Assembly (NCBI RefSeq): GCF_026151205.1
Contig: NC_087081.1
Span: 17,603,859 to 17,667,858, forward strand
DNA: 64,000 nt
Direction of reading: 5' to 3'
Origin: Bolinopsis microptera
Taxonomy: Eukaryota; Ctenophora; Tentaculata; Lobata; Bolinopsidae
Shown here: piece by piece, positions 23,385 through 34,316 of the stretch
Layout of the letters: every line of letters starts with the position of its first letter
Numbering within the stretch: position 1 is the first letter of the stretch
Program-made: the position numbers and the translations under genes
The notes under the pieces: generated by a model
What the model saw: only the letters and a program-made list of their open reading frames with translations
Databases searched by the model: none
What the model was told of the DNA's origin: nothing

Positions 23385-26300
23385 GGGGGGGGGGGGCATG
23401 TCTCCAATGTCTCCAATGTCTTTTTTGAAAAGATAGGGTGCAGAGACATGTCCTGGAGACATTGGAGACATTGGAGACACAGCTTTTGGAGACATTGGAG
23501 ACATTGGGGACATTGGAGACAAAGCTTTTGGAGACATTGGAGACATTGGAGACACTGGAGACGTAGATGTATGATTGGAGAAGGAGGAGGATCTAGGAGG
23601 AGGATGACCCAGGAGGAGGACTCAGGAGGAGAAGGAGGAGGATGAGGACTCAGGAAGAGGACTGAGGAGGACTGAGAAGGAGGAGGACTGAGGAGTACTG
23701 AGGAGGATGGCTGAGGAGGATGGCTGAGGAGGATGACTGAGAGGGAGGAGGAGGAGGAGGAAGAGGAAAAGGACTGAGGAGGAGGAGTAGGACTGAGGAG
23801 GAGAAGGAGGAGGACCTAGGAGGAGGACCCAGAAGGAGGACTCAGGAGGAGGAGGAGGAGAACTCAGGAAAAGGACTGAGAAGGAGGAGGACTCAGGAGT
23901 ACTGAAGAGGATGACTGAGGAGGAGGAGGAGGGGGAGAAGGACTGAGGAGGAGAAGGAGAAGGTGGAGGAACTAGGAGGAGGATGAACCAGGAGGAGGAC
24001 TCAGGAGGAAGAGGAGGAGGACTCAGGAGGAGGACTTAGGAGGAATGAGAAGGAGGAGGACTGAGGAGAACTGAGGAGGAGGAGGAGGACTGAATAGGAG
24101 GAGGGGGACTGGGGAGGACTGAGGAGGAGGACTAACGAGAAGGATGAGGAGGAGGACTGAGGACTGAGGACTGAGGAGGAAGAGGAGGAGGATGAAGAGG
24201 AGGAAGAGGACCCAGGAAGAGGAGGACTGAAGAGGACGATGAGGATGAGGACTGAGGAGGAGGAGGAGGACTGAGGAGGATGGCTGAGGAGGATGACTGA
24301 GAGGGAGGAGGAGGAGGACTGAGGAGGAGGAGGAGAAGGACTGAGGAGGAGAAGGAGGAGGACCTAGGAGGAGAAGGACCCAGGAGGAGGACTCAGGAGG
24401 AGGAGTCAGGAGAAGGCCTCAGGAAAACTGAAGAGTGAATAGGAGGAGGGGGAGGACCTAGGAGGAGGAGGACCGAGAAGGAGGACTGAGGAGGAGGAGG
24501 AGGAGGAGAACTCAGGAAGAGGACTGAGGAGGACTGAGAAGGAGGAGGACTGAGAAGGAGGAGGACTGAGGAGTACTGAAGAGGATGACTGAGGAGGAGA
24601 GGAGGAGAAGGACTGAGGAGGAGAAGGAGAAGGTGGAGGAACTAGGAGGAGGATGAACCAGGAGGAGGACTCAGGAGGAAGAGGGGGAGGACTCAGGAGG
24701 AGGACTTAGGAGGAATGAGAAGGAGGAGGACTGTGGAGAACTGAGGAGGAGGAGGAGGACTGAATAGGAGGACGAGGGGGACTGGGGAGGACTAAGGAGG
24801 AGGAGGACTGACGAGAAGGATGAGGAGGAGGACTGAGGACTGAGGACTGAGGAGGAAGAGGAGGATGAAGAGGAGGAAGAGGACCCAGGAGGAGGAGGAC
24901 TGAAGAGGACGATGAGGATGAGGACTGAAGAGGAGGAGGACTGAGGAGGATGGCTGAGGAGGATGACTGAGAGGGAGGAGGAGGAGGACTGAGGAGGAGG
25001 AGGAGAAGGACTGAGGAGGAGAAGGAGGAGGACCTAGGAGGAGGAGGACCCAGGAGGAGGACTCAGGAGGAGGACTCAGGAGAAGGACTCAGGAAAACTG
25101 AGGAGTGAATAAGAGGAGGAGGGGGAGGACCTAGGAGGAGGAGGACCCAGAAGGAGGACTGAGGAGGAGGAGAACTCAGGAAGAGGACTGAGGAGGACTG
25201 AGAAGGAGGAGGACTGAGGAGTACTGAAGAGGATGACTGAGGAGGAGGAGGAGGAGAATGACTGAGGAGGAGAAGGAGAAGGTGGAGGAACTAGGAGGAG
25301 GATGAACCAGGAGGAGGACTCAGGAGGAAGAGGGGGAGGACTCAGGAGGAGGACTTAGGAGGAATGAGCAGGAGGAGGACTGAGAAGAACTGAGGAGAAG
25401 GAGGAGGAGGACTGAATAGGAGGAGGAGGACTGACGAGAAGGATGAGGAGGAGGACTGAGGACTGAGGAGGAAGAGGAGGAGGATGAAGAGGAGGAAGAG
25501 GACCCAGGAGGAGAAGGACTGAAGAGGAGGATGAGGATGAGGACTGAGGAGGAGGAGAAGGACTGAGGAGGACTGAGGAGGATGGCTGAGGAGGATGACT
25601 GAGAGGGAGGAGGAGGACTGAGGAGGATGGCGGAGGAGAAGGACTGAGGAGGAGAAGGAGGAGGACCTAGGAGGCTAGGAGGAGGACCCAGGAGGAGGAC
25701 TCAGGAGGAGGAGGAGGACTCAGGAGGAAGACTCAGGAAAACTGAGGAGGAGGAGGAGTGAATGGGAGGAGGAGGAGACTGGGGAGGACTGAGGAAGAGG
25801 AGGACTAAGGAGAAGCATGAGGAGGAGGACTGAGGAGGAGGATGAGGACTGAGGAGGAGGACTGAGGAGTACTGATGAGGATGGCTGAGGAGGACGGCTG
25901 AGGAGGATGGCTGAGGAGGATGACTGAGGAGGATGACTGAGAGGGAGGAGGAGGAGGAGGAGGAGAAGGACTGAGGAGGAGGAGGAGGAGGAGAAGGAGG
26001 AGGACCTAGGAGGAGGAGGACTCAGGAAGAGGAGGACTCAGGAGGAGGACTCAGGAAGAGGACTCAGGAGGAGGACTGAGAAGGAGGAGGACTGAGGAAA
26101 ACTGAGGAGGAGGAGGATGAGGACTGAATAGGAGGGGGGACTGGGGGAGGACTGAGGAGGAGGGGGACTTGGGGAGGACTGAGGAGGAGGAGGAAGACTG
26201 ACGAGAAAGATGAGGAGGAGGACTGAGGAGGAGGACTGATGATTGAGGAGGAAGAGGAGGAGGATGAAGAGGAGTAGGAGGACTCAGGAGGAGGAGGACT

Positions 26301-26571
26301 CAGGAGGAGGAGGACTCAGGAGGAGGAGGAGAACGACTGAGGAGGACTGAGGAGGAAGAAGAGGAGGAGGAGGAGGAGGAGGAGGAGGAGGCTGTGTCTC
26401 CAATGTCTCCAAAAGCTGTGTCTCTAATGTCCCCAATGTCCCAAATGTCCCAAATGTCTCCAAAAGCTGTGTCTCCAATGTCTCCAATGTCTCCAATGTC
26501 TCCAATGTCTTTGTCTTTTTCGAAAAGATAAGGTGCGGGAGACATTGGAGACATGTCACCCCCCCCCCCCC
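23385..26571. mobile_element. G-run-ended TIR element with homopurine core (element 2)
   Basis: The left end is a G-run then CATGTCTCCAATGTCTCC; the right end is inverted (GGAGACATTGGAGACATG, TCA, C-run). GTTATA flanks both sides (23379-23384 and 26572-26577). Subterminal zones hold GGAGACATTG units around a motif TTTTTGAAAAGATAGGGTGC (left) and its variant TTTTTCGAAAAGATAAGGTG (right). The centre (23575-26393) is GGA-rich and shares words with element 1. Left and right designs match element 1 although the satellite words differ. No transposase ORF. Confidence 0.75.
23575..26393. repeat. homopurine GGA-rich core of element 2
   Basis: About 2.8 kb almost without pyrimidines except in ACT, CCC and GCT words. 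It has higher-order units of roughly 640-680 bp: AGGTGGAGGAACTAGGAGG occurs near 23960, 24637 and 25280. Confidence 0.88.
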
Positions 26572-26629
26572 GTTATAGTAATATAGTACTGTGTTTACAG
26601 TACACTACAATGTAGATGTACTGAAGTAA

Positions 26630-27086
26630 AGGGGTATTCTAAAGGGGTATTCTAAAGGGGTATTCTAAAGGGGTATTCTAAAGGGGTATTCTAAAGGGGT
26701 ATTCTAAAGGGGTATTCTAAAGGGGTATTCTAAAGGGGTATTCTAAAGGGGTATTCTAAAGGGGTATTCTAAAGGGGTATTCTAAAGCCGGGTATTCTAA
26801 AGGGGTATTCTAAAGGGGTATTCTAAAGGGGTATTCTAAAGGGGTATTCTAAAGGGGTATTCTAAAGAGGTATTCTAATGGGGAATTCTAAAGGGGTATT
26901 CTAAAGGGGTTTTCTAAAGGGGTGTTCTAAAGGGGTGTTCTAAAGGGGTATTCTAAAGGGGTATTCTAAAGGGGTATTCTAAAGGGGTATTCTAAAGGGG
27001 TATTCTAAAGGGGTATTCTAAAGGGGTATTCTAAAGGGGTATTCTAAAGGGGTATTCTAAAGGGGTATTCTAAAGGGGTATTCTAA
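26630..27086. repeat. 13-bp minisatellite AAAGGGGTATTCT, ~35 units
   Basis: The array abuts the tail of the SINE at 27088-27296, whose own 3' end (on the minus strand) reads TTAGAATACCCCTTTAGAAT. The array is therefore an amplified SINE tail. A few variants cluster near 26787 and 26870-26940. Confidence 0.92.
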
Positions 27087-27087
27087 G

Positions 27088-27296
27088 AAGATTCTTCATC
27101 TTTTAACACGTACTCCTCCTCATTTAACCCTCAATCAGGTTTCCTTTCATTCGGCTGAGCCGACCGAGGAGATCGCATAGATCTAATGGATCCTTAGTTA
27201 CTCTCCAGACTAGGTGACACAGGGATTCTAACCCTAATAATATATAAATCTTCTACGCAGAAGGCGGATGCTCTAACCCCTAGGCTACCTTGTCTT
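27088..27296 (-). mobile_element. tRNA-derived SINE
   Basis: On the minus strand the head reads GGTAGCCTAGGGGTTAGAGC (box A-like), then GGGTTAGAATCCC (box B-like, one base from GGTTCGAATCC). The body has CTCAGCCGAATGAAAGG and GTACGTGTTAAAAG. Box spacing and the tRNA-like start fit an RNA polymerase III promoter. It is the best preserved of three related copies (3121, 27088, 45527). Confidence 0.78.
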
Positions 27297-27306
27297 GTAA
27301 ATGGGT

Positions 27307-27440
27307 GGGCGACAATTGACCCCCCAACCCTGACCCTGACCCTGACCCGGCCCTGACCTTGTCGTACTAATCCCTAGATTTCACGACAATTGTAATTACA
27401 TAGGGGGTCAATTGATGGGGGGGGGGGGTCAATTGTCAAC
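27307..27440. mobile_element. short TIR element ending in C/G-runs
   Basis: GACAATTGACCCCCC near 27310 is inverted as GGGGGGTCAATTGTC near 27425-27439. Between them are CCCTGACCCTGACCC repeats. It is about 130 bp and has no coding region. The run-ended TIR recalls the larger elements at 4.5 and 23.4 kb. Confidence 0.55.
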
Positions 27441-28475
27441 AAACATATTAGTGGCGTAACAAAGGGCCCTGCTTACCCAGCTGTGCACCACTTACCCAGC
27501 TGTGCACCACCTACCCAGCTGTGCACCACCTAAGGGGGGGGGGGGGGGGGCTGTGCACTACCTAAGGGGGGCGCCAAATCGTCGTTTTAATGTGGGACAA
27601 TTCAGAAAAACTTAACTTAAAAGATATAATAACAAAATTGCAAGTTTTGCTCTAGAAACACACTGTTTTAGAGATTTTACCGGCATATCCTCCAAAATCA
27701 CCTGATTTGTCCAATTACCATTGTACTTTAACTTTTAAGAGGGGGAACGGAGGGTGCGCCAAAGGAGCGGCGCTGTGAGCGCAGGGCTGCAGGGGAGCAT
27801 TGTGTGGAACAGAACACTCCAATAACTGGCACCATTTCAAGTACACATTTAGAAGTGACAGTTGTTTATCATTCAGCTTGTAGCAGTTACTAATCAAATT
27901 CGTAAATCGCTGTTGTTTAAAAAAATAAACTACAGTAAAACCCTGATTTACTGTACAGTTTAGGGGAAGGTTTAAAATAGTATATTTGCATGGTTAATCA
28001 GGGTTTTGACTTTTGACTCTGCACAGAATTGGCTCCCAATTAATAGTGGTTACAGTTCACGAGCACTCAAGTAGGGCCGGGGGTACTTAGGGGAAGCAAT
28101 AATGGCCTAAGCGTTTTGGTCCCTCATTCCTGCCACTCAGCATTGCCTACTGTTAAGTAGACATTTTTCTAAGACAATAGAGAACCTGACCCTGTCTCAT
28201 TAAATTCAACCACTTGCCATAATAAAAATACTAAAATTCAACTAAAGTTTAATAAATAATTATATACAATCACCAAAGAATATTTCCACAAGTTTATTTC
28301 TAGTTAACTTAATTTTTGGTTTAACTTTAAGCTCTTATTTTATTTATGATTAAAGGAATGTAAAATAAAACTTAGTTTCATTCTAAACTTATTGTTTTAA
28401 TGAACCTACTTGCTTGACACCAGGGACCCATTTGCAAAGGAACACGTGATATGAAAATAAAAATATGGACATTTT
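27441..28475. other. intergenic, mostly unique
   Basis: A short tandem of ACCCAGCTGTGCACCACCTA (27476-27535) and a G-run precede about 900 bp of AT-rich unique sequence in which I recognise no gene. Confidence 0.5.
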
Positions 28476-28482
28476 TCCAAAA

Positions 28483-28925
28483 TGTTGGGGGAAGGGGAGA
28501 GAATGTTGGGGGAAGGGGAGAGAATGTTGGGGGAAGGGGAGAGAATGTTGGGGGAAGGGGAGAGAATGTTGGGGGAAGGGGAGAGAATGTTGGGGGAAGG
28601 GGAGAGAATGTTGGGGGAAGGGGAGAGAATGTTGGGGGAAGGGGAGAGAATGTTGGGGGAAGGGGAGAGAATGTTGGGGGAAGGGGAGAGAATGTTGGGG
28701 GAAGGGGAGAGAATGTTGGGGGAAGGGGAGAGAATGTTGGGGGAAGGGGAGAGAATGTTGGGGGAAGGGGAGAGAATGTTGGGGGAAGGGGAGAGAATGT
28801 TGGGGGAAGGGGAGAGAATGTTGGGGGAAGGGGAGAGAATGTTGGGGGAAGGGGAGAGAATGTTGGGGGAAGGGGAGAGAATGTTGGGGGAAGGGGAGAG
28901 AATGTTGGGGGAAGGGGAGAGAATG
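28483..28925. repeat. 21-bp minisatellite, ~21 identical units
   Basis: Units of GGGGGAAGGGGAGAGAATGT repeat with period 21 and almost no variation. The period is a multiple of three, so three frames stay open; these are not genes. Confidence 0.93.
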
Positions 28926-28977
28926 GTGAATCAGCGTTTTACTGGACGTTATTACCTCACCAGGTTAATAAAATGTA

Positions 28978-29140
28978 TTGTAATGGTGTTTGTGATAGGT
29001 TTGTAATATATTTACCTCTGTGTTTGTGATAGGTTTGTAATATATTTACCTCTGTGTGTATTGTAATGGTTTTTGTGATAGGTTTGTAATATATTTACCT
29101 CTGTGTTTGTGATAGGTTTGTAATATATTTACCTCTGTGT
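28978..29140. repeat. 33-bp short tandem repeat, 4 units
   Basis: Units contain GATAGGTTTGTAATATATTT and ACCTCTGTGT. The second and third copies are separated by a partial unit. Confidence 0.85.
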
Positions 29141-29665
29141 CATGAACAACAACTTCTCCTTCATCTCCAGATTCTGTCATATTTCTTATCAATCTTTTAT
29201 AAACATTTTGTACATAACCTTACTGAATGGAGATAGTTTAAGGTATTTCAATTGGAATATTCGAACTCTATGAAATAAGAGTTAGAATTAGTATCAAACT
29301 TTACAGCAATTAACACAAATACAAGGAGATCAGGAAAAGCCCCTGTTCAATTGAGTTCACGTCACCCTCTGGTAATAGATTAGTGACAAGGAACTCCTCG
29401 AAAATTATAGGTTTTTGGAAAGATATTTGAAAAAAATTATATCGTCATGGTTTTTTTCTTAAGGGCGAATGTTAAAAAACTTTCGAGATAATGGCCCCTA
29501 AAGGTTAAAATTGTCCCTTTTTTGTACTTTACAAGACATATTTAAATGGTACGAAAGTCGGTGGTTTTTCGAAAAAAACACCATATTTTTGGACTACCCA
29601 ATTTAGGTCAACATCATTATTTTCCCCAAATCATTTTTCACGTATTTTCCTTAATTATAAATACA

Positions 29666-29717
<52 letters not shown>

Positions 29718-30543
29718 AAAAGTCAGTACCCATACGTTGGCCTAGCTCAGTCGCTGAGTGTCCAATTGAAATAATTATTTCTGGTATGACTTACTGCCAC
29801 CACTGGTTCGAGGAATTTGTCAAATCAAAAAATATTCGTGTTCATTTTTTCAAATGAAGGTTCATTTTCGCATTCATTTGATAGTTTGGATATTCGGATC
29901 GAGCCAAATTTTATTGAATGGTGTTTGGCCATTTAAATTAAGTTTGTCCTGAAAAAACGAGAGTTCTAGCTTCTCAGTACTTATCCTGTCATCACTCCTG
30001 GAGTAATGGATATTATATGTTTATTTCAATAAATATAATAATCAGTAAATTAGAATAGAATCTTGTCTTCTTTTCAGCTCACTCTTCTGAAACCTCTTCC
30101 TCTACATTCTCAACCTCATCATCAACTTCCTCATCTTCCTCATCTTCATCATCAGCATCATCACCCCTGTCTTCATCACTGGTGGTGTGTGCGAGATTTA
30201 GGTCCAGCTTCTCAGTCTAGCTTCTCAGTTGACCGAGATACGAGTTTGTTCACTACGTGTGATCAGGTGATTGGGTTGAGACTAGATCCGCATTATGGGA
30301 ATCGTGCAGAGAGCCCAATTACGGTGTCGTAATTGGGTAATCATTAAGTACCCAATCAATTTTGCTAACGAGATAAACAAATTTATGTGACTACAAACAT
30401 AATTCATTATGTGTGTAGTCAGTGTAGCTTACGTTGCAATTATCGAGCTTTCTTATCTTTTGTAAATTGCGATAAGTTCAGTTTGCTGCTACCGCGTAGT
30501 TAGCCTTTGCGTGTGTACTTGTACATTCCTATACAAGTACACT
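29141..30543. other. intergenic; G48 homopolymer at 29667-29715
   Basis: Unique AT-rich DNA interrupted by one G-run of nearly 50. The stretch at 30320-30543 may be the 5' untranslated part of the LINE that follows. Confidence 0.5.
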
Positions 30544-31356
30544 ATGGAGGATGATCGTAAGGTGACCCAATCTCTGGAGCAAATTCAAGGATTCAGTTAT
30601 GATTAACAGAAAAAATTGGAGGACAGTGTTACTAAGTGGTTCATTGCGTTGGGAAAAGAACTGAAAATTGACAACGATGATATTTGTGGAGATATGGACA
30701 GAGAAATTTTTATGGCTCCAACTGTCTATAAAAAGCATCTGGCACTCCGGCTTGTGGAAGCAATAGACCTCATTCGACGGCATGAATGCCAGATGGCTGA
30801 AATGGAGGAGATCATATATTTCTTGAAGACGGAAGCGTTAGAAGACAAGGAAAAGGTGATCAGGCTGCAGGGCCAGCTGCTTGTGCAGAAGGACCAAGAA
30901 CTACAGTTGTTTAAGACGTCGGTTAAGGAGACAGTGCAAACAACGGTGGAGTCAGGTATTCAGAGCTACAGTGCAGCTGTACAACAGAACAGTGCAAGTG
31001 GTACAGTCTGCAACAGTAACATCCTGAAGAAGGTGATGAAGAGTGTGGCTGCAGAGGAGGACAGAAGCAAGAACCTGATTGTGTTTGGGTTGAAAGAAGA
31101 AGAGGGAGAACAGCTTCCAGCGCTAGTAACCGCAGTTTTGGAGGAGATTGGGGAGAAACCTCACTTCGAAGCTACTAGAGTCGGCAGGAAGAGGCCAGGT
31201 AGTACGACTATCCGACCAGTCAAGATCACCGTCCCAAGCTCAACAGCAGTTCATCAGATTCTGATGAAAACAGGGAGACTGAGGCTAGTTGAGACCCACA
31301 AAAATGTATGGATCTGTCCAGATAGATCTAGCAAAGAACGAGTCTGTAGCCCGTGA
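30544..31356 (+). pseudogene. LINE ORF1-like nucleic-acid-binding protein with an in-frame stop
   Basis: An ATG at 30544 opens a frame that meets TAA at 30604 and then continues open to 31354. The long part has a helical/coiled-coil region (residues ~40-105 after the stop), then DRSKNLIVFGLKEEEGEQ, a TRVGRKRPG stretch, RPVKITVPSS and VWICPDRSSKER. This order (coiled coil, RSKNLIVFGL, GRKR, RPVK, PDR) is typical of ORF1 proteins of animal non-LTR retrotransposons, which bind the element RNA. It ends early where relatives continue past PDRS-EER. ORF2 is nearly absent downstream, and an (AAT)n tail follows at 31780-31803, so the element is internally deleted. Confidence 0.72.
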
Positions 31357-32400
31357 TAAGAAGCCACCATGAAGCAATTCATGTCTCTCGGACACTGATC
31401 AGTATTTGAATGAGTATTGTGTATCTTAATAGTTTTCGGACGTTATCTGTATTTGAGAGACAATTTTATAATTTATATACTCTATTTCTTGATTGTTTCA
31501 CACTCATATTTCATAATTTTATTACTAGGTGGAGGTGACGTTATTGAGACTTTGGGCGGCCATAAAACTCGTGTTTTGAAAGTTGTCCTCTGTACTTGTT
31601 TCACTGACCCAAGCTTTATAGCATTTACACATTTCGGCCCATTTTATATGTTTGTTCGATTTGCTGTACATTTGTATATTTGCTATTTTGTAAAACTTTC
31701 AAATCAAAAAAAAATCAGCTACAGAAGGTAAATGAGGGTGACTGCCTCTACCCCAAAACTATAACAGGTGACCAAGCTAATAATAATAATAATAATAATA
31801 ATTCTATACAGTTACATAATTGAAACAATTATGGCCCCTTATTGTGGGCAGAGTATGTGTCTTTATTGAATTGTCCTGATATAAACTTATCTGAGTGACT
31901 GCATTAAAATAATTTAAGGTGAGTTCTCTTAAAACTTTAAGACAATAGGAATAAATACTAGGACCTAATAAAATGAAAACAAAATGCAGCCATCTAATTT
32001 ATTGTTGAGCTTTCTCTTCTCCTACGGTTGACTAGAGGAACCATCTTTGGCGAATATTAGGAACTTAGACCATTACAAATACCGTGCTGTAAGTTTGCAA
32101 GGCATGTGGACTAAGTGGGTCGAGAGTACTCAACTTGAAAGTGGGTGTTGAGAATCCTCAACTATACTAAAGATAATGATGTTCAGAAGATGAGGCAGTA
32201 GAGTGAGTAGTAGAGACCAAGTAGTAGTGACCAAGTAGTAGTGACCAAGCTCGGCTTGACGTATCTGCTAGAGGAGTTTGGACTCCATTTGATAAGACCT
32301 TTCTTGATAAGGGTTTCACACCCCAATTGATTATCAAACAGGACAAAAACTCTTCAAGAAGTATACAAAGAAAAGGAAAAGGAGAAGAAGGACAAGTACT
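31357..32400. other. decayed LINE 3' region and intergenic DNA
   Basis: A short frame at about 31411 (MSIVYLNSFRTLS) could be the start of ORF2. The (AAT)n run at 31780-31803 looks like a LINE tail. AGTAGTGACCAAGT repeats lie near 32210-32245. No intact gene. Confidence 0.5.
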
Positions 32401-32630
32401 TGGAGAGTGTTGAATGTGGAGAAGGCTACCTTCACCCCGGCTGTATTCCTCACATCTGGAGGAATGTCTAAAGAGTGTAAGCAGTTCGTCAGCAGAGTAG
32501 CAGACCTCATAGCAAGAAAAAGGAAGGAGAGATACTGCGATGTAGTGAACGAGGATAAGATTTGCAATGTTGAGAACTACTCTTATTGCTCTAGGAGGGT
32601 ACCGAAGAAAGAAGGTGGACACCAAACATG
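32401..32630 (+). pseudogene. retroelement reverse-transcriptase C-terminal fragment
   Basis: The frame reads VLNVEKATFTPAVFLTSGGM, then SKECKQFVSRVADLIARKRK. A VExATFTPLVFxTxGGM...F..RLA.LIA.KR block is common in the C-terminal part of polymerases of repetitive elements in cnidarians and other animals. The copy is short and stops soon after. The assignment rests on recollection of that motif, so it is tentative. Confidence 0.5.
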
Positions 32631-32834
32631 AGATCTATCAGAAGTCTCATACAACCTCATCCCTGCAGCTGCCCCTATAATGGAGTAGATCATGTGTTTT
32701 GCAACTTGTATATATTTGATTATTAAAGTTTTAAAATATTGGTAGCAATGTATTGTGCTCCGCCAATTGCAACGCTAAAAATTTGATTGTGCTCTGCCAA
32801 TTGCATCACTTGATTTAATTGAATTAATCTCCTT

Positions 32835-32972
32835 ATAACAAAAAATATATGGAATGAGCTGCCTCTTGAAATTAAGAATTGCATGTCACTGGACTCGTTT
32901 AAAGTGTATCGGAAAACGTGCTTAAGATGTTTATTTATTTATTTAACAAACAAATTTTTTCCCGATCCATGA
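32835..32972 (+). pseudogene. LINE reverse-transcriptase C-terminus fragment
   Basis: Forty-five codons: ITKNIWNELPLEIKNCMSLD, then SFKVYRKTC, ending at TGA. WNxLPxxIRxxxSLxxFKxxLK is the well-known end of CR1/jockey-like LINE polymerases. Everything upstream is lost. Confidence 0.68.
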
Positions 32973-33341
32973 CTCAAAGTGCCGAAGGCACAAAAGAATC
33001 AAGGACAAGGGTTAGCGAACGAGGTTTTTTGTATATGGTAGCTTTCGTCCGTGCCTGCGAGCGTACGTGTCTGCCTGCGCAATGTGCGAGCGCACGTGTC
33101 TGCCTGCGCAAAGTTATTTTGCGCGCAAATCTGTATTAAACAATTGTTGGCGCGCGGTGCTGAAATTTTCAAGTACATTGTTAATTTCACCATGTACGCA
33201 TCCCGCTAATTGATAGCATAGTATTATTATTTAGAGTTAGTATAACTATTTTGCACAAATCCGTGTCAGGTTGCATAAACAATAAACATATGGTTACATA
33301 GAAATATACACGATTTTCAAATTAAATATGGAATTATATCA
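32973..33341. other. intergenic
   Basis: Contains GTGTCTGCCTGCGCAA repeated twice near 33066-33112. No gene seen. Confidence 0.5.
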
Positions 33342-33648
33342 ACTGGGCGGCGCTCGGCCTGTCACTCCGCCATATCTGCATGCTTATAAACAGTAAATAC
33401 TGGCAACTGGGGTCCCCAGGTGGTATGGAATATGATCAAATACTCAAACACGGATCGGGAAATTGAGCGGCCATCCTCAAAAGAAAAGCGGCCGCATTTC
33501 TTGTTATTCGTCAATTATAAACAATAAATTGGGCATCCCTCTCTCCCTGAACGGCCATATGCACAGGCCAGGTTTACCTGAGGACCCCAGGCTATTATGT
33601 TCATAAACATAAAGATTCGGCGGAATGACAGGCTGAGCGCCGCCCAGT
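33342..33648. mobile_element. TIR element, ~307 bp (ACTGGGCGGCGCT ends)
   Basis: The ends ACTGGGCGGCGCTCGGCCTG and its inverted copy (CAGGCTGAGCGCCGCCCAGT) frame a sequence that also has inverted GGGGTCCCCAGG / CCTGAGGACCCCAGG. Right-half copies occur at about 42148-42197 and 42836-42912. I see no clear target duplication. No coding region. Confidence 0.72.
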
Positions 33649-34124
33649 AAGCACAGGTGTACAGTAACTGTATATATACAATATATACATTGTTTTAATA
33701 GTTCGAAATATAATACTCCTGCTTTGAGCACAGCAGTTGAGCACTTTCTTTGGGAAACCAAACAACTAATTCTTCTTCGAAGAAATTTAGACGATTATCA
33801 TTCCACAACCAAGACGCACGCCATGTTCTACTCATCGACGGTATAAAACAGGCGCGTTTATGCTATTTTACAATCAAATAATCAGATTTTACAATCTAAC
33901 TCAGCGCGCGGCTCTTGTAGCGCATACGTCACTTCTTTCTTATTGGTAGTTGGCGTGCACGTTATCTTTTGCACGGCTGTAATTGGTTCTGAATGATTAC
34001 GTTAATGCTAGTCACGTGCGCTCTAACATCCAATGAGTATTCGCACTTTTTTCAGGGCGATGGAGGTCGTTGACCATTGTTAATGGTCTGGCCCGGAGCG
34101 CGCTACTTCGTAGCACGTGCCATC

Positions 34125-34247
34125 TTCACATAGCCATGTGTATACGCGTACTGCGTGACGCGCTTGTTTCACAAATTAAATATATCCTCCTTTGCCGCCT
34201 ACGGCGGTCGCGCACTACTTCAAGCGAGAGGGCTTTGGTTAGAGCAA
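34125..34247. mobile_element. MITE family C, nested
   Basis: From TTCACATAGCC to GGTTAGAGCAA, flanked by CGTGCCATC on both sides (34116-34124 and 34248-34256). A related copy is at 43199-43297, and an inverted partial one near 42345-42400. Confidence 0.72.
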
Positions 34248-34316
34248 CGTGCCATCGGGCTAACATTTCGAGAAGAAAGCGGCGCGCGCTACTTCGAAGA
34301 AATTTATACGAGTAAC

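Noticed and set aside
27715..27897. 60-codon minus-strand frame
   Set aside because: No family recognised; likely chance or an old transposon remnant.
28451..29029. Three overlapping frames of 150-190 codons with NVGGRGE-type repeats
   Set aside because: By-product of the 21-bp minisatellite; no start context, no non-repetitive domain.
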